This document shows, one piece after another, positions 19,006 through 28,492 of a stretch of 64,000 nt of DNA. Below the pieces are notes generated by a model. That model made no database searches and had not been told where the DNA came from. It worked only from the letters and a program-made list of their open reading frames with translations. The stretch lies in NCBI RefSeq assembly GCF_014641615.1, contig NZ_BMIB01000002.1:682001-746000 (forward strand), in the 5' to 3' direction. A program made the translations under genes and the position numbers. Every line of letters begins with the position of its first letter. Within the stretch, counting starts at the first letter, position 1. Source of the stretch: Filimonas zeae (GTDB lineage Bacteria; Bacteroidota; Bacteroidia; Chitinophagales; Chitinophagaceae).

Positions 19006-19971
19006 ATGCAACAGGAGAAACAGCGTTTTCAGTATTTATGGAACGCTTTTAACAACAATACCGCTACCGAGGCGGAAACCAGAGAACTGCTGTCCCTTCT
19101 GAATCAGGAAGAGGAAACTGCCATAGATGCATTTATGGAGGAAGCGGCACAACCTTATCTGTCTCAGTCAGCTACTCCTGCATTACCCACCTGGCAGGCC
19201 ATAGAACAAAGGCTGCTACAGAAAGAAGCCGCAAAAGCAAAAAGCATAACAAAAAAACGATGGCTTTGGCGCAGTGCTGCTGCCGCTGCTGTTGCTGCAG
19301 CCGTTATTACCCTGCTCACCATTACTCCCCGTACTGTTACACTTGCCGCAGATAACGCCGACCGCTATATAACGCTTTCCGATGGCAGTATCGTTATTCT
19401 GCAAAAAGGCTCTGCCCTGCGTTTCAGCAAAAAATTCGGACAATCTCAGCGCAGCGTACAACTTACGGGACAGGCCTATTTCGATGTTGCCCGCAATGCA
19501 GGCAAACCCTTTATCGTACAAACCAGTAAGGTAAACACCACTGTACTCGGCACTACTTTTTCGGTAACCGCGCTGCCCAATTCCGGACAGGTAAGCATTA
19601 ACGTTACCTCCGGCAAAGTAAAAGTAGAAAGAGGCCAGCAACTGCTGCAGGTACTAGCCGCCAGCCAGGGTCTGGAAGCCAGTATTGAAGGCAATCAGTT
19701 TACCGCCTATACAACAACAGAGGAAAAAGCTACCAGCTGGCTGAATGCTGAACTCAGCTTCAACAACCTTACCTGGCAGCAAATTGCCAACCGCCTCTCC
19801 TCCCGCTTCGGCGTAACCATTCAGTTTGCCACTAACGCTATTGCTACCCTTACCGTAAGCACCACCCTTTCCGGCAACGCCACACTTTTACAAATGCTTG
19901 ATATTCTTTGCGCCGCCACCGGCACCACTTACCACATCAACGGCCAACAGGTAGTCATTTCCAAAAAATAA
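19006..19971 (+). CDS. FecR-family anti-sigma factor with DUF4974
   Basis: A 321-residue inner-membrane regulator. The N-terminal cytoplasmic part (about residues 1-85) is the sigma-binding region, one transmembrane helix follows (SAAAAAVAAAVITLLTI), then the periplasmic FecR domain (ITLSDGSIVILQKGSALRFS, TGQAYFDVARNAGKPFIVQT) and a C-terminal DUF4974 domain (LNAELSFNNLTWQQIANRLS, TYHINGQQVVI). It receives the signal from the STN domain of the SusC encoded next and controls the ECF sigma factor just upstream. The gap to the sigma gene contains a small hairpin (GGTATGC/GCATACC) of unknown role. Confidence 0.93.
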   Translation: MQQEKQRFQYLWNAFNNNTATEAETRELLSLLNQEEETAIDAFMEEAAQPYLSQSATPALPTWQAIEQRLLQKEAAKAKSITKKRWLWRSAAAAAVAAAVITLLTITPRTVTLAADNADRYITLSDGSIVILQKGSALRFSKKFGQSQRSVQLTGQAYFDVARNAGKPFIVQTSKVNTTVLGTTFSVTALPNSGQVSINVTSGKVKVERGQQLLQVLAASQGLEASIEGNQFTAYTTTEEKATSWLNAELSFNNLTWQQIANRLSSRFGVTIQFATNAIATLTVSTTLSGNATLLQMLDILCAATGTTYHINGQQVVISKK

Positions 19972-20306
19972 AAATATTTTTCACCGTACCATCCCCCGTT
20001 TTCCTGGTTCAGGTATCTTATTTATATACTTTGTTTTCTGGTTAAAAACGAAGATATCTGACTAAAGCTGATTTTCTGTGTCCACAGGAAGTTTCATTAA
20101 AAACGGTACGGTTGCTAACCTATTTATTTACACCGTTCCAATTGAAAACATCCCATGCGGGGAATACATTTTGTTCCCGGGCAAATTCGTTTGCCCGGAA
20201 CAAAATGTATAAACATTTTTCATTAACTTTCTATTTCATTGCTATACACAAAAAGCTTGTTGTATTTCTTTTATTCCTGCAGGCAGGAAGCAAGCATCTA
20301 CGCCGC
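19972..20306 (+). other. Leader region of the first SusC/SusD operon
   Basis: Non-coding stretch between fecR and susC. A box reading ATACTTTG (20026-20033) is one mismatch from TAnnTTTG and could be the operon promoter. Downstream of it is a very strong hairpin (listed separately). The frame remains open through part of the region, so a longer susC start is formally possible, but nothing recognisable is encoded there. Confidence 0.5.
20164..20210 (+). promoter_or_regulatory. Long near-perfect hairpin in the susC leader
   Basis: Two inverted arms of 21-22 bases (ATACATTTTGTTCC then CGGGCAAA, and the reverse complement) enclose the loop TTCG. The only imperfection is one extra C in the left arm. 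An in-frame ATG (20205) lies inside the base of the right arm and would be sequestered in the RNA, so translation more probably begins at 20307. It is immediately followed by AAACATTTTT, so it may act as an attenuator, an RNA-stability element or a protein site. Confidence 0.6.
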
Positions 20307-23300
20307 ATGAAATGGAAACCTAGCCACAAGGCCAAAACACTGCTATTCATCCCATTGCTGTTGCTGGCAATGCATGCCTCCCTTTCCGTATACGCGCAAA
20401 ACATCCATCAGAAAATAACACTGCAATTCAACAACATACCGCTGGCAGATGCCTTCAGTCAGCTACAAACCCAATCCGGCGTCCGCTTCACCTTCTCTCC
20501 CGCCCTGCTGCAAGCTTATACCACCGGCAATATTCCGCGTGCAGAAAAAACAGTATCCGAATGGGTGGCGCTGCTGCTACACAACCGCCCATTTGTCTAT
20601 CAATATATTTCCGGGCAAATTGTTATCACCCCGCAGCAGCAACAGGCACCGCAGGTAAAAGACACTGTAATATATTATACGGTAAGTGGTTATATCCGCG
20701 ACAGCATAGGCTTTCCTATAGAAGGTGCCAGTGTGCAATTGCAGGATGTACAACGCGGACAGATAACGGACAGCAACGGCCACTTCTCTATTACCCGCAT
20801 TACACCCGGCAAAACCCTGCAGGTGAATGCCATAGGCTATCTTCCCTATCATCGGGTAATAAACGGCAATGGAGTATTACAGATTCTTCTGCAACGTATT
20901 GATAACAAACCGCTGGACACGGTAGCAGTCAGCACCGGTTATCAGCAACTGAATAAAGACCGCACTACCGGCTCATTTGCAGTGATGGACAACCAACTGG
21001 TGAACAGAAATATTCTCCCTAATATACTGGACAGGCTGGAGGGTATGATGAGCAGTATGCAGTTTATTAAAAACATACCGTTTGGAAGCGGCGCTAATGA
21101 GGGCACACTATCTGTTCGTGGGCGAAGCACCATTAATTCCAGTCCTCAGCCATTGATCATCATGGATAACTTCCCTTTCGATGGCGATCTGGCCAATATT
21201 AACCCTAACGATATTGAATCAGTAACCCTACTAAAAGATGCCGCAAGTGCCAGTATCTGGGGCGCCCTCAGCGGCAATGGCGTAATTGTATTCACTACTA
21301 AAAAAGGCCACTATTTTCAAAAACCACAGGTAAAGCTTTTTACCAATTATACCCTTTCTGAACAGCCTGATTTATACTATAGCCCAGCCCTTGCTCCTGC
21401 AGATTACATTGAAATAGAAACCTTTCTAATGAATAATGGGCATTACAACAACATTGCGCCCAGCACTGTCCTCTCCCCTGCTGTGGAGATTATGGTAAGA
21501 ACCAAAAAGGGACTGCTCAGCAGCCTGGATTCCGCAAAAGAAATGCAGCAACTGACAACAACAGACACCAGAACAGATCTAGACAAATATTATTACCGCA
21601 AGGGCTTTAATCAGCAATACAGTCTAAGCGTGGCAGGAGGAACCTCGCACGACAACTATTATGTATCAGCCAGTTTCAATAAAAAACAGCAGGAACTAAA
21701 AAGAAATGGCATCGACAGGTATACCTTCTATGCAGCCAATAGCATCCGCATTCCCAAAACGAATCTGGAAATTTATACAGCAGCATCCCTTTCACAAAGT
21801 CTGACCAAAGCAAACAACGATAACTCCCCCATGCCCTGGCCTTATCTGGCGCTTGCTCACTCAAACAAACAGGCACTCACTATACCCTTCGGTTACGGAA
21901 GAATGTATACAGATACAGCTGGTGGCGGCAAATTAATAGATTGGAAATTCCGGCCGCTTGATCAACTTAATAATGCAAACAATACAGACCGGTTAAATGA
22001 AGGCCGTCTGAACTTCCAGGCCCGCTACCTACTAATAAAAGGCCTGCAATTATCTGCTAGCTATCAATATAGCACCAGTAACAAAAGAACCCGGAATTAT
22101 TATTCTCTGGCCATGTTTGAAGCACGTAACCTTATCAATACCTATTCCCAAATCAATCCGGCTAATGGTGCAGTTAGTAATCCCATCCCTAAAGACGGAA
22201 TAATGAATGAAGCAATATCAAATCTGAATTCTCACAACACCCGTCTGATGGCACAATACCAGCAAACATTTGGGAAAGAACATAGTCTTTTCTCTATCGC
22301 CGGTTATGACATACGAATGATGGATGCGCTAATTACATCCATCCGTAAATATGGATACAATTATACTACTCAAAAAGAAATCCCGGTAGATTATACTATT
22401 GCTTATCGCAATTATGTTACCGGAACAGCTTCCACTATCCCTTTTATCAACTCCCGGCAACAATTAAATAACAATTTCCTATCCTGGTTCATCAGCAACA
22501 ACTATACTTTCCGTAACCGGTATTTCGCCAGTGCCAGCCTCCGCAGAGATGAGTCTAACCTGTTTGGCGCAAACATTAACAACAAAGGTGTTCCCTTATG
22601 GTCAGCAGGGTTAGGCTGGCTGATAAGTAATGAAAAATTCTATCCGCGCAACTACTGGCTGGAGGAGTTAAAACTGCGGGCTACTATGGGATATACCGGC
22701 AATGTCAACACCAGACTTTCTGCTTTTACTACCGCCTTAAGAACCAAAATAACCAACAGGTTTGGGTCTTTTTCCGGCACAGTTACTAATCCCGCTAATG
22801 CTAATCTTGGTTGGGAAAAAGTAAGAATCATAAATCTGGGTGTAGATTTTTCCATGCTCCAAAAGCGCATTTATGGCAGCTTTGAGTTTTATCAGAAAGA
22901 TGGCTCTGATCTTATAGGCCCCGCAACAGCAGATCCTACAACAGGTTTCTCTACTTATACAGGTAACGCTGCCAGCACAGAAGCAAGAGGCATCGACCTT
23001 TCCCTGAATGTAATCCCGGTTAAAGGTAATATACAATGGAATATCGCTATTCTCCTCAGTTACAATAATGACAAGGTGAAAAAGTATACACGTAAACAGC
23101 CATCTGTTGCCAATTACCTCACACCAATCGAGTTAAATCCTGTGGAAGGCAAGCCGCTCTATTCATTATACAGCCTTCCTTACCTGGGGTTGAATGATCA
23201 GGGCAATCCCGTTGGTGTCTTAAATGGAGCCCGCTCTACCGACTATATAAATATTTACAATTCTCAAAATATACAAAACATCCATTATCAAGGCCCTACC

Positions 23301-23783
23301 AACCCAACCACCTTCGGCAGCGTCATACATAATATTAGCTGGAAACAATTTTCACTATCCTTATTTTTCACCTTTAAAACAGGCTACTTTTTCCGAAAGC
23401 CCGGTTTAAACTATTCAAGTATTATTGCAGACAACAGTGCCGGGCATCCGGAATACCGGCAACGCTGGCAAAAACCGGGAGATGAAAATTTCACAAACAT
23501 ACCAGCTCTGATTTATCCCTTTGATGGAAACAGAGATGACTTTTATAAAGTATCAGATGAGCTTGTAGAACGCGGAGACCATATAAGATTGCAGGACATT
23601 AAACTCACCTGGCAACCATCACGTAAAAAATTCACGATATACACTTATGTAAATAATGTCCGGATTTTATGGCGCGCTAACCGCTCTGGTATTGACCCAG
23701 ACTATGTCCCTCATGGTTCTGCGCACGTCTGGGTATTCCCTGCCCTTCTTTCCTGCACCACTGGCATTAACTATAATTTTTAA
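20307..23783 (+). CDS. SusC/RagA-type TonB-dependent receptor with STN domain (first copy)
   Basis: An 1158-residue outer-membrane transporter. After a signal peptide (TLLFIPLLLLAMHASLSVYAQ) comes an STN signalling domain (ITLQFNNIPLADAFSQLQTQ), a CarboxypepD_reg-like domain (GYIRDSIGFPIEGASVQLQD), a plug domain (SVRGRSTINSSPQPLIIMDN, LLKDAASASIWGALSGNGVI) and a beta-barrel. The STN domain and the adjacent ECF/FecR genes predict substrate-induced autoregulation. I chose the ATG at 20307 because it gives a normal signal peptide and an upstream ATG is buried in a hairpin. The susD gene follows after 3 bases. The substrate is unknown; no glycosidase or peptidase is encoded beside it, but a small Cys-rich peptide and a MauE protein lie immediately downstream in convergent orientation. 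Confidence 0.92.
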   Translation: MKWKPSHKAKTLLFIPLLLLAMHASLSVYAQNIHQKITLQFNNIPLADAFSQLQTQSGVRFTFSPALLQAYTTGNIPRAEKTVSEWVALLLHNRPFVYQYISGQIVITPQQQQAPQVKDTVIYYTVSGYIRDSIGFPIEGASVQLQDVQRGQITDSNGHFSITRITPGKTLQVNAIGYLPYHRVINGNGVLQILLQRIDNKPLDTVAVSTGYQQLNKDRTTGSFAVMDNQLVNRNILPNILDRLEGMMSSMQFIKNIPFGSGANEGTLSVRGRSTINSSPQPLIIMDNFPFDGDLANINPNDIESVTLLKDAASASIWGALSGNGVIVFTTKKGHYFQKPQVKLFTNYTLSEQPDLYYSPALAPADYIEIETFLMNNGHYNNIAPSTVLSPAVEIMVRTKKGLLSSLDSAKEMQQLTTTDTRTDLDKYYYRKGFNQQYSLSVAGGTSHDNYYVSASFNKKQQELKRNGIDRYTFYAANSIRIPKTNLEIYTAASLSQSLTKANNDNSPMPWPYLALAHSNKQALTIPFGYGRMYTDTAGGGKLIDWKFRPLDQLNNANNTDRLNEGRLNFQARYLLIKGLQLSASYQYSTSNKRTRNYYSLAMFEARNLINTYSQINPANGAVSNPIPKDGIMNEAISNLNSHNTRLMAQYQQTFGKEHSLFSIAGYDIRMMDALITSIRKYGYNYTTQKEIPVDYTIAYRNYVTGTASTIPFINSRQQLNNNFLSWFISNNYTFRNRYFASASLRRDESNLFGANINNKGVPLWSAGLGWLISNEKFYPRNYWLEELKLRATMGYTGNVNTRLSAFTTALRTKITNRFGSFSGTVTNPANANLGWEKVRIINLGVDFSMLQKRIYGSFEFYQKDGSDLIGPATADPTTGFSTYTGNAASTEARGIDLSLNVIPVKGNIQWNIAILLSYNNDKVKKYTRKQPSVANYLTPIELNPVEGKPLYSLYSLPYLGLNDQGNPVGVLNGARSTDYINIYNSQNIQNIHYQGPTNPTTFGSVIHNISWKQFSLSLFFTFKTGYFFRKPGLNYSSIIADNSAGHPEYRQRWQKPGDENFTNIPALIYPFDGNRDDFYKVSDELVERGDHIRLQDIKLTWQPSRKKFTIYTYVNNVRILWRANRSGIDPDYVPHGSAHVWVFPALLSCTTGINYNF

Positions 23784-23786
23784 GCA

Positions 23787-25160
23787 ATGAAGAACAAAAT
23801 AACACTGTTCCTGATCTGCCTGCTTTTCGCAAGTCCAGCCTGTAGAAAGAGTTTATTAAACGAGATGCCAGACAATAATGTCTTTATTCCTTCCACGCTG
23901 GATGACTGTTATAATTTATTGGATAATGAAACCATCATGGACCGGTCGTGTGGTCTGGGAGAATTATCAGCAGATGACTATTATTTCTCAGACTCTTATC
24001 TCCCACTACGTTCCATCTTAGAACGCAATACTTACTTATGGGAAAGAGATATTTATGCAGGTACGCAGGATATATACGACTGGAATACTCCCTATCAGCA
24101 GGTGTTTTATTGCAATGTAGTTTTAGAAGCACTTGCCCATTTATCAATTACAGACAGGCCTGCAGACTATAATAACGTAAAAGCCGTAGCACTCTTCAAA
24201 CGGAGTTTTGCCTTTTTTAATGTAGCTCAGCTATTTGCCCCTCCGTTCAACAGTGGCAATGCCAGCCAAAATTCAGGTATACCGTTAAAACTATCATCCG
24301 ATATTCACGAAGCAATTACACGTGCTTCCCTATCTCAAACCTATCAACAAATTACAACAGATCTTAAACAGGCTGCTTCATTAGTAGCCACAGCGACGCC
24401 AGGCACCATCCGCAACCGTCCCAGCAAAGCATCAGTTTATGCCATGCTATCCCGGGTATATCTTTCCATGGGCTCCTATCCGCAGGCTGGCCTGTACGCG
24501 GACAGCTCTCTGCAGCTGCATGATTCTCTTATCAACTATAACATCGATATCTCCCATTCCAGTAGCATGCCGTTCAGGGTAATCAATCCTGAAAACATGT
24601 ACAATGCACGAATCCCTTCTCTTCAATACCAATGCATACAACCTTTGGCAGGTATGGCTTTTATCGATAGCCTGGTTTACCGGTCTTACAGCAATGCTGA
24701 CTTAAGAAAATACATCTTCTTTAACCTATTCCAAACCTACCCCAGAAGAAAAGGTTTTTACGATGGCTCCAATGTAACTTTATACACCGGCCTGGCAGTA
24801 GATGAAATGTATCTGAACCGGGCAGAATGCCTTGCACGTGAAGGTAACACACAGGCTGCTATAACATGGTTAAACAAATTGATGATTAACAGAATTGCTG
24901 ACAGTGCCTTTACACCTCTTAAAGCCGATAATGCATTAGCTGCACTCAGGTTAATTTTAGAAGAACGGAGAAAAGAATTAATCATGCGGGGGCTTCGATG
25001 GAGCGATATCAGAAGATTAAACAGCGAGGGCTATAACATTCAACCCAAACGTTTTACCAACAACCAACTCATTATTTTACCACCACGCAGCAAACTATAC
25101 ACCCTTCCCATTCCAGACGAAGTCATTCAAAGAAGTGGCATTACTCAAAATGAAAGATAA
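23787..25160 (+). CDS. SusD/RagB-family surface lipoprotein (first copy)
   Basis: A 457-residue substrate-binding lid for the SusC barrel encoded just upstream. The lipoprotein signal ends at SPAC, and the TPR-like SusD fold is recognisable from YQQVFYCNVVLEAL, VKAVALFKRSFAFFNVAQLF and the C-terminal ILEERRKELIMRGLRWSDIR motif, characteristic of the family. Only 3 bases separate it from susC, so the two are translated together. A hairpin follows the stop codon. Confidence 0.93.
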   Translation: MKNKITLFLICLLFASPACRKSLLNEMPDNNVFIPSTLDDCYNLLDNETIMDRSCGLGELSADDYYFSDSYLPLRSILERNTYLWERDIYAGTQDIYDWNTPYQQVFYCNVVLEALAHLSITDRPADYNNVKAVALFKRSFAFFNVAQLFAPPFNSGNASQNSGIPLKLSSDIHEAITRASLSQTYQQITTDLKQAASLVATATPGTIRNRPSKASVYAMLSRVYLSMGSYPQAGLYADSSLQLHDSLINYNIDISHSSSMPFRVINPENMYNARIPSLQYQCIQPLAGMAFIDSLVYRSYSNADLRKYIFFNLFQTYPRRKGFYDGSNVTLYTGLAVDEMYLNRAECLAREGNTQAAITWLNKLMINRIADSAFTPLKADNALAALRLILEERRKELIMRGLRWSDIRRLNSEGYNIQPKRFTNNQLIILPPRSKLYTLPIPDEVIQRSGITQNER

Positions 25161-25163
25161 AAA

Positions 25164-25186
25164 CGGAGAAGGTAATACCTTCCCCG
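25164..25186. terminator. Hairpin between convergent susD and the Cys-rich peptide gene
   Basis: Stem CGGAGAAGGT / ACCTTCCCCG with loop AAT and one mismatch, three bases after the susD stop. The T run is weak on both strands, so termination efficiency is uncertain, but the position between convergent genes fits. Confidence 0.45.
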
Positions 25187-25202
25187 TCATATCCAATTAC
25201 AG

Positions 25203-25475
25203 TTACTTTCCAGGATCGGTATACACACCGACAACACAAACTGTATACACAGCAGGAACCTCACTTGATTTATAATAAGTACAGTTATTCCCTACCCCTA
25301 CCTGAGCGCAATAATAGGTGTCAGAAACAGGCTGAAAGCCGGCAGCACTGGTATATCTATACTGCTGCTCAGCTTCACAAGGTGCTTTTACTTTTTCAAA
25401 CGCCATTGCGCCAAAGGTGCCACATACGAGAGCGGTCAACACAAGTGTTGTTTTCATTGTTTTCATCGTCATCAA
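25203..25475 (-). CDS. Small secreted Cys-rich protein (DUF6520-like)
   Basis: A 90-residue protein with a signal peptide (TTLVLTALVCGTFGAMAF). The mature part has four Cys (KAPCEAE, YYCAQ, NNCTYY, TVCVV), enough for two disulfides, and ends in a short tail. The pattern of a leader followed by spaced Cys and an NC-type motif resembles DUF6520 proteins of Bacteroidota, but I cannot confirm this by search. The first of several closely spaced ATGs was taken; starts 3 to 6 codons later are equally possible. It lies 29 bases downstream of a MauE gene in the same operon, and convergent to a SusC/SusD pair. The function is unknown; a secreted disulfide-bonded peptide is the simplest reading. Confidence 0.6.
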   Translation of the reverse strand: MMTMKTMKTTLVLTALVCGTFGAMAFEKVKAPCEAEQQYRYTSAAGFQPVSDTYYCAQVGVGNNCTYYKSSEVPAVYTVCVVGVYTDPGK

Positions 25476-25504
25476 TTTTTATGGTTAATAAAGAGTACGG
25501 ACAA

Positions 25505-25930
25505 TTAATGCATTTGCACCTTCCGTCTTAGCACTATGGCTACAGCGGTTATACCTGTAAAAAACAGGTTAAACACCAGATGCTGCGGCCAGCTCAGATT
25601 GCGTATTACGCCACCACAGCCACAGGGTACGTAAGAAAAAAAATGGAGTAACACTAACGCTGTATACACAGTAAACAGCAACAACAACACCAGGGCGCCC
25701 CATAAAGCAATCTTCCGGGTTACCTCAAACACCAGTAATATTACCAATACTATCTCTACAGCAGGCACTGCCCATATCAGCTGCCTGCTAAACCAGCGCG
25801 GAAAAGGCTGGTTCAGCATGTCATGCCGCAACGCATAAGGGTTCAGCAGCTTGGTAAAGCTGGCATACAAAAACAATACAATTAACAGGCAGCAAATAAT
25901 TTCAACAATCAGCAACTTATGCTTACTCAT
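25505..25930 (-). CDS. MauE/DoxX-like redox-associated membrane protein
   Basis: A 141-residue integral membrane protein with four predicted helices: IVEIICCLLIVLFLYASFT, an amphipathic loop, LIWAVPAVEIVLVILLVF, IALWGALVLLLLFTVYTALV and HLVFNLFFTGITAVAIVL. Between helices 3 and 4 it has YVPCGCGGVIRNLSWPQH, the Cys motif of the MauE family, which in methylamine dehydrogenase systems supports disulfide formation in a secreted partner. It is transcribed with the Cys-rich peptide gene immediately downstream, so that peptide is its likely substrate. The same motif with the same NxxWxQH continuation occurs in the MauE-thioredoxin fusion at 44745. Confidence 0.8.
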   Translation of the reverse strand: MSKHKLLIVEIICCLLIVLFLYASFTKLLNPYALRHDMLNQPFPRWFSRQLIWAVPAVEIVLVILLVFEVTRKIALWGALVLLLLFTVYTALVLLHFFSYVPCGCGGVIRNLSWPQHLVFNLFFTGITAVAIVLRRKVQMH

Positions 25931-25950
25931 ATGCAGACAGGGGGTTTCCC

Positions 25951-26099
25951 GCTATCTAATCCTTGAAAGAACCGGAACACTTACAGAATGTTACAACCGC
26001 CTGAAACCTAACAAAAAACAACACATACTTTTAATAATCATCTGTTTTTTCCATCACAAAAAACAATCACCTGTACTTATTTTCAAGGGATTAGATAGC
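25951..26099. repeat. 149-base element with 18-19-base terminal inverted repeats
   Basis: The left end GCTATCTAATCC-TTGAAA is repeated in inverted form at the right end (TTTCAAGGGATTAGATAGC), with a one-base difference. The 112-base interior is AT-rich, has no open frame and no target-site duplication is visible. It could be a miniature inverted-repeat element, a large cruciform, or a structured leader of the MauE transcript. Confidence 0.45.
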
Positions 26100-26145
26100 C
26101 GTGCAGTTTTTGTTCTTTTTGTTCAGGCTCATTATCTGCCATAAA

Positions 26146-26175
26146 AAACAGGTATATCGTGTAATATACCTGTTT
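26146..26175 (-). terminator. Intrinsic terminator of the dideoxyhexose operon
   Basis: A perfect 12-bp stem (AAACAGGTATAT / ATATACCTGTTT) with a 6-base loop. On the minus strand it runs directly into a T tract (CTGTTTTTTAT). It is about 175 bases after the last gene of the minus-strand dideoxyhexose operon. Confidence 0.65.
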
Positions 26176-26349
26176 AAAAGTTTAACCGCATCCGGTAAAA
26201 AACATAAAATATTATTCATCCCCATCCCCCTTTTTTTCTACTCACGCATCTTATTAATGTACGTTTAGTAAATACCCGTTCTTAAAAAACAGTTTTCTTT
26301 TTCGGATTAGTCTTACGCTGAAGTTGCTAACCTATGAATTCACTTCCGT

Positions 26350-27633
26350 TCACGAATGTATATATCGCTGTATCACGTCAGCTATATAATCATAATGCAC
26401 CTCATCCAGTCCCGGCCATACACCTAGCCAAAAGCTCTGGTTCATTATCGTATCTGTATTGTCTAACTTGCTGGCCACACGATGTGGTGTATTTGCATAG
26501 GCAGGCTGGCGCAGCAGGTTGCCACCAAACAGCAAACGGGTACCAATCTTCTCTGCCTCCAGGTGCTGTACCAGCATATGCCTGTCTGCGGCATCGCCTT
26601 CCCGCAAAGTCAGCAAAAAGCCAAACCACGATGGGTCGCTGTCCGGTGTAGGTTCCGGTAGTATAAAAAACGCTTCAAATGCTTTCATGCGCTCATATAA
26701 AGCGCGGTAATTGGCGCGGCGTTTCTCCACAAAGCGGTCTACCTTCTTAAACTGCGATACGCCAATGGCAGCCTGCATATCGGTTACTTTTAAGTTAAAG
26801 CCGATATGCGAGTAAGTGTATTTGTGGTCGTAGCCGTAAGGCAGTTTACCATACTGCTGTGCAAAGCGGCAGCCGCAGGTATTGTCTTTACCGGGTTCGC
26901 AGTAACAATCGCGGCCCCAGTCGCGGAAGCTTTCTGCAATCTTCGCCAGTTGCGGATTATTAATCAGTACAGCGCCGCCTTCTCCCATGGTAATATGGTG
27001 CGCGGGGTAAAACGAAAAAGTACTCAGGTCGCCAAAGGTGCCTGTTTTTTGTCCGTTGTAGGTAGCGCCCAGCGAGTCGCAGTCATCTTCCACTACCCAC
27101 AGGTTATACTTGCGCGCCACACGCATCACTTCTGCCAGGTTAAAAGGGTTACCCAGTGTATGTGCCATCATAATGGCTTTGGTGCGGGGCGATACGGCTG
27201 CCTCTATTAAATCAGCCTGTACGTTATGGGTAGCAATATCCACGTCAATAAAAACCGGTATGGCCCCAAATTGTATTAGCGGGTTTACCGTGGTAGGAAA
27301 ACCTGCTGCCACCGTAATCACTTCATCGCCCGGTTGTATGGCACGGTCGCCCAGTTTGGGTGAGGTAAGAGTATAAAAAGCAGTGAGGTTGGCAGAGGAA
27401 CCGGAGTTCACCAGCAAGGCTCTGGCGGCGCCAAAATAAGCAGCGAAATCTTTCTCAAATATATTCGCAAACCTGCCGGCTGTCAGCCAGCCATCGGCTA
27501 CTGCCTCCATTCCCAGCAGCAGGTCATCCGCTTCTATAATTTTTCCGGTTACAGGTATATAGTCTTTACCTGGCACTACAGGCCGGCTCACATGCAGTTT
27601 AAAATCAGTGGTCTGGTCGGCGTATACTGGCAT
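26350..27633 (-). CDS. rfbH: CDP-4-dehydro-6-deoxyglucose 3-dehydratase (E1, RfbH/AscC)
   Basis: A 427-residue DegT/DnrJ-fold enzyme that removes the C3 hydroxyl of CDP-4-keto-6-deoxyglucose using PMP and a [2Fe-2S] cluster. Two features separate it from ordinary sugar aminotransferases: the usual PLP-binding Lys is replaced by His in [15 protein letters not shown], and a cluster-binding Cys group ([17 protein letters not shown]) is present. GSSANLTAF is the cofactor phosphate region. It is the last gene of a six-gene operon, starting 1 base after the stop of the reductase gene. The reductase partner (E3) is the first gene of the same operon. Confidence 0.95.
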   Translation of the reverse strand: MPVYADQTTDFKLHVSRPVVPGKDYIPVTGKIIEADDLLLGMEAVADGWLTAGRFANIFEKDFAAYFGAARALLVNSGSSANLTAFYTLTSPKLGDRAIQPGDEVITVAAGFPTTVNPLIQFGAIPVFIDVDIATHNVQADLIEAAVSPRTKAIMMAHTLGNPFNLAEVMRVARKYNLWVVEDDCDSLGATYNGQKTGTFGDLSTFSFYPAHHITMGEGGAVLINNPQLAKIAESFRDWGRDCYCEPGKDNTCGCRFAQQYGKLPYGYDHKYTYSHIGFNLKVTDMQAAIGVSQFKKVDRFVEKRRANYRALYERMKAFEAFFILPEPTPDSDPSWFGFLLTLREGDAADRHMLVQHLEAEKIGTRLLFGGNLLRQPAYANTPHRVASKLDNTDTIMNQSFWLGVWPGLDEVHYDYIADVIQRYIHS

Positions 27634-27634
27634 A

Positions 27635-28492
27635 TCAGGTGTGTTTTAAATAGTCATCAATATTGGTGAATGTAAAATGCGGGTAAGCGGCCATAAACCT
27701 GCCGCTCAGCAATCCGCCGCGCAGCGGCCTTTTAGCCGCCTGGCCCAGTGCAGCGGTGCTTACCGCCTGTATATGTATGCGGTTATTGTAATACACATTT
27801 ATGCGCTGCAGCAATTGCGTACGCGATACATAATCCGTTCCTCCCAGGTGGTATACCCCCTCTGCCCCGTCGCGTATCAGCAGTACCAGCGCCCTTGCTA
27901 TGTCCGCAGCATTTACCGGTGTGGCATACTGGTCATACGGTGCTTTTACTTCCGGGCGCTCTTCCTGTTTCAAACGTTGCAGCATGGCAGCAATAAAGTT
28001 TTTGTTGCGCACCTCCGCTCCGTATACATTGGTAATACGCGCTACCAGATGTCGTTTGTATTGCCGCACTGCTGTTTCGGCCTCCAGCTTATGCAGGCCG
28101 TATACGCTTAACGGGTCCACCGCATCGTCTTCTGCATAGGGGCCGTTTTCTCCGTTAAAAATATAGTCTGTACCCAGGTATACAAACAAGGCGTTACTGG
28201 TGGCAGCCAGTTGCAGCAGGTTAAGGGTACTCTGCACGGTAAGGGCATAGCTCAGCTCCTTGTCCTGCTCACACCGGTCTACATGCGTCAGCGCACCGGT
28301 ATGTACAATCACATCCCAGGGGGCGGCGCTAATCTCCGGCGACATATTCACCAGCGGATCCAGAAACACCGTTTCCGGCACCGGAAAACTAATGTGGGTA
28401 GCCAACAACTTTTGTACAAAAGGTTGCTTCTGCAGCTCCCGGTACAGGTTCCCTCCTACCAGGCCCGATCCGCCTATAATCAGTATGTTCAT
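27635..28492 (-). CDS. RmlD-like sugar nucleotide 4-ketoreductase (AscF-like)
   Basis: A 285-residue NAD(P)-dependent extended SDR. It begins with [17 protein letters not shown] (GxxGxxG nucleotide loop), has [18 protein letters not shown], typical of the RmlD/RfbD family, and [11 protein letters not shown] with the catalytic Tyr-xxx-Lys. In a CDP-3,6-dideoxyhexose operon the expected job is the final C4 keto reduction giving the finished sugar, as AscF does for CDP-ascarylose. Its start overlaps the stop of the epimerase gene by 4 bases (ATGA), indicating translational coupling. Confidence 0.85.
   Translation of the reverse strand: MNILIIGGSGLVGGNLYRELQKQPFVQKLLATHISFPVPETVFLDPLVNMSPEISAAPWDVIVHTGALTHVDRCEQDKELSYALTVQSTLNLLQLAATSNALFVYLGTDYIFNGENGPYAEDDAVDPLSVYGLHKLEAETAVRQYKRHLVARITNVYGAEVRNKNFIAAMLQRLKQEERPEVKAPYDQYATPVNAADIARALVLLIRDGAEGVYHLGGTDYVSRTQLLQRINVYYNNRIHIQAVSTAALGQAAKRPLRGGLLSGRFMAAYPHFTFTNIDDYLKHT

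Larger units (their letters stand above)
25931..26349. other. Intergenic region between the MauE unit and the dideoxyhexose operon
   Basis: No gene. It contains a 149-base element bounded by inverted repeats (25951-26099) and, nearer the dideoxyhexose operon, a terminator hairpin; both are listed separately. The remaining 26176-26349 is AT-rich and shows nothing else I can support. Confidence 0.6.

Noticed and set aside
20112..20306. Longer N-terminus for the first SusC starting at TTG 20112 or ATG 20205
   Set aside because: ATG 20205 is inside the hairpin stem, and both add basic or hydrophobic residues before an otherwise normal signal peptide.
26350..27633. Ordinary DegT-type sugar aminotransferase
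   Set aside because: The PLP Lys is His and an iron-sulfur Cys group is present, which identifies the dehydratase E1 type.
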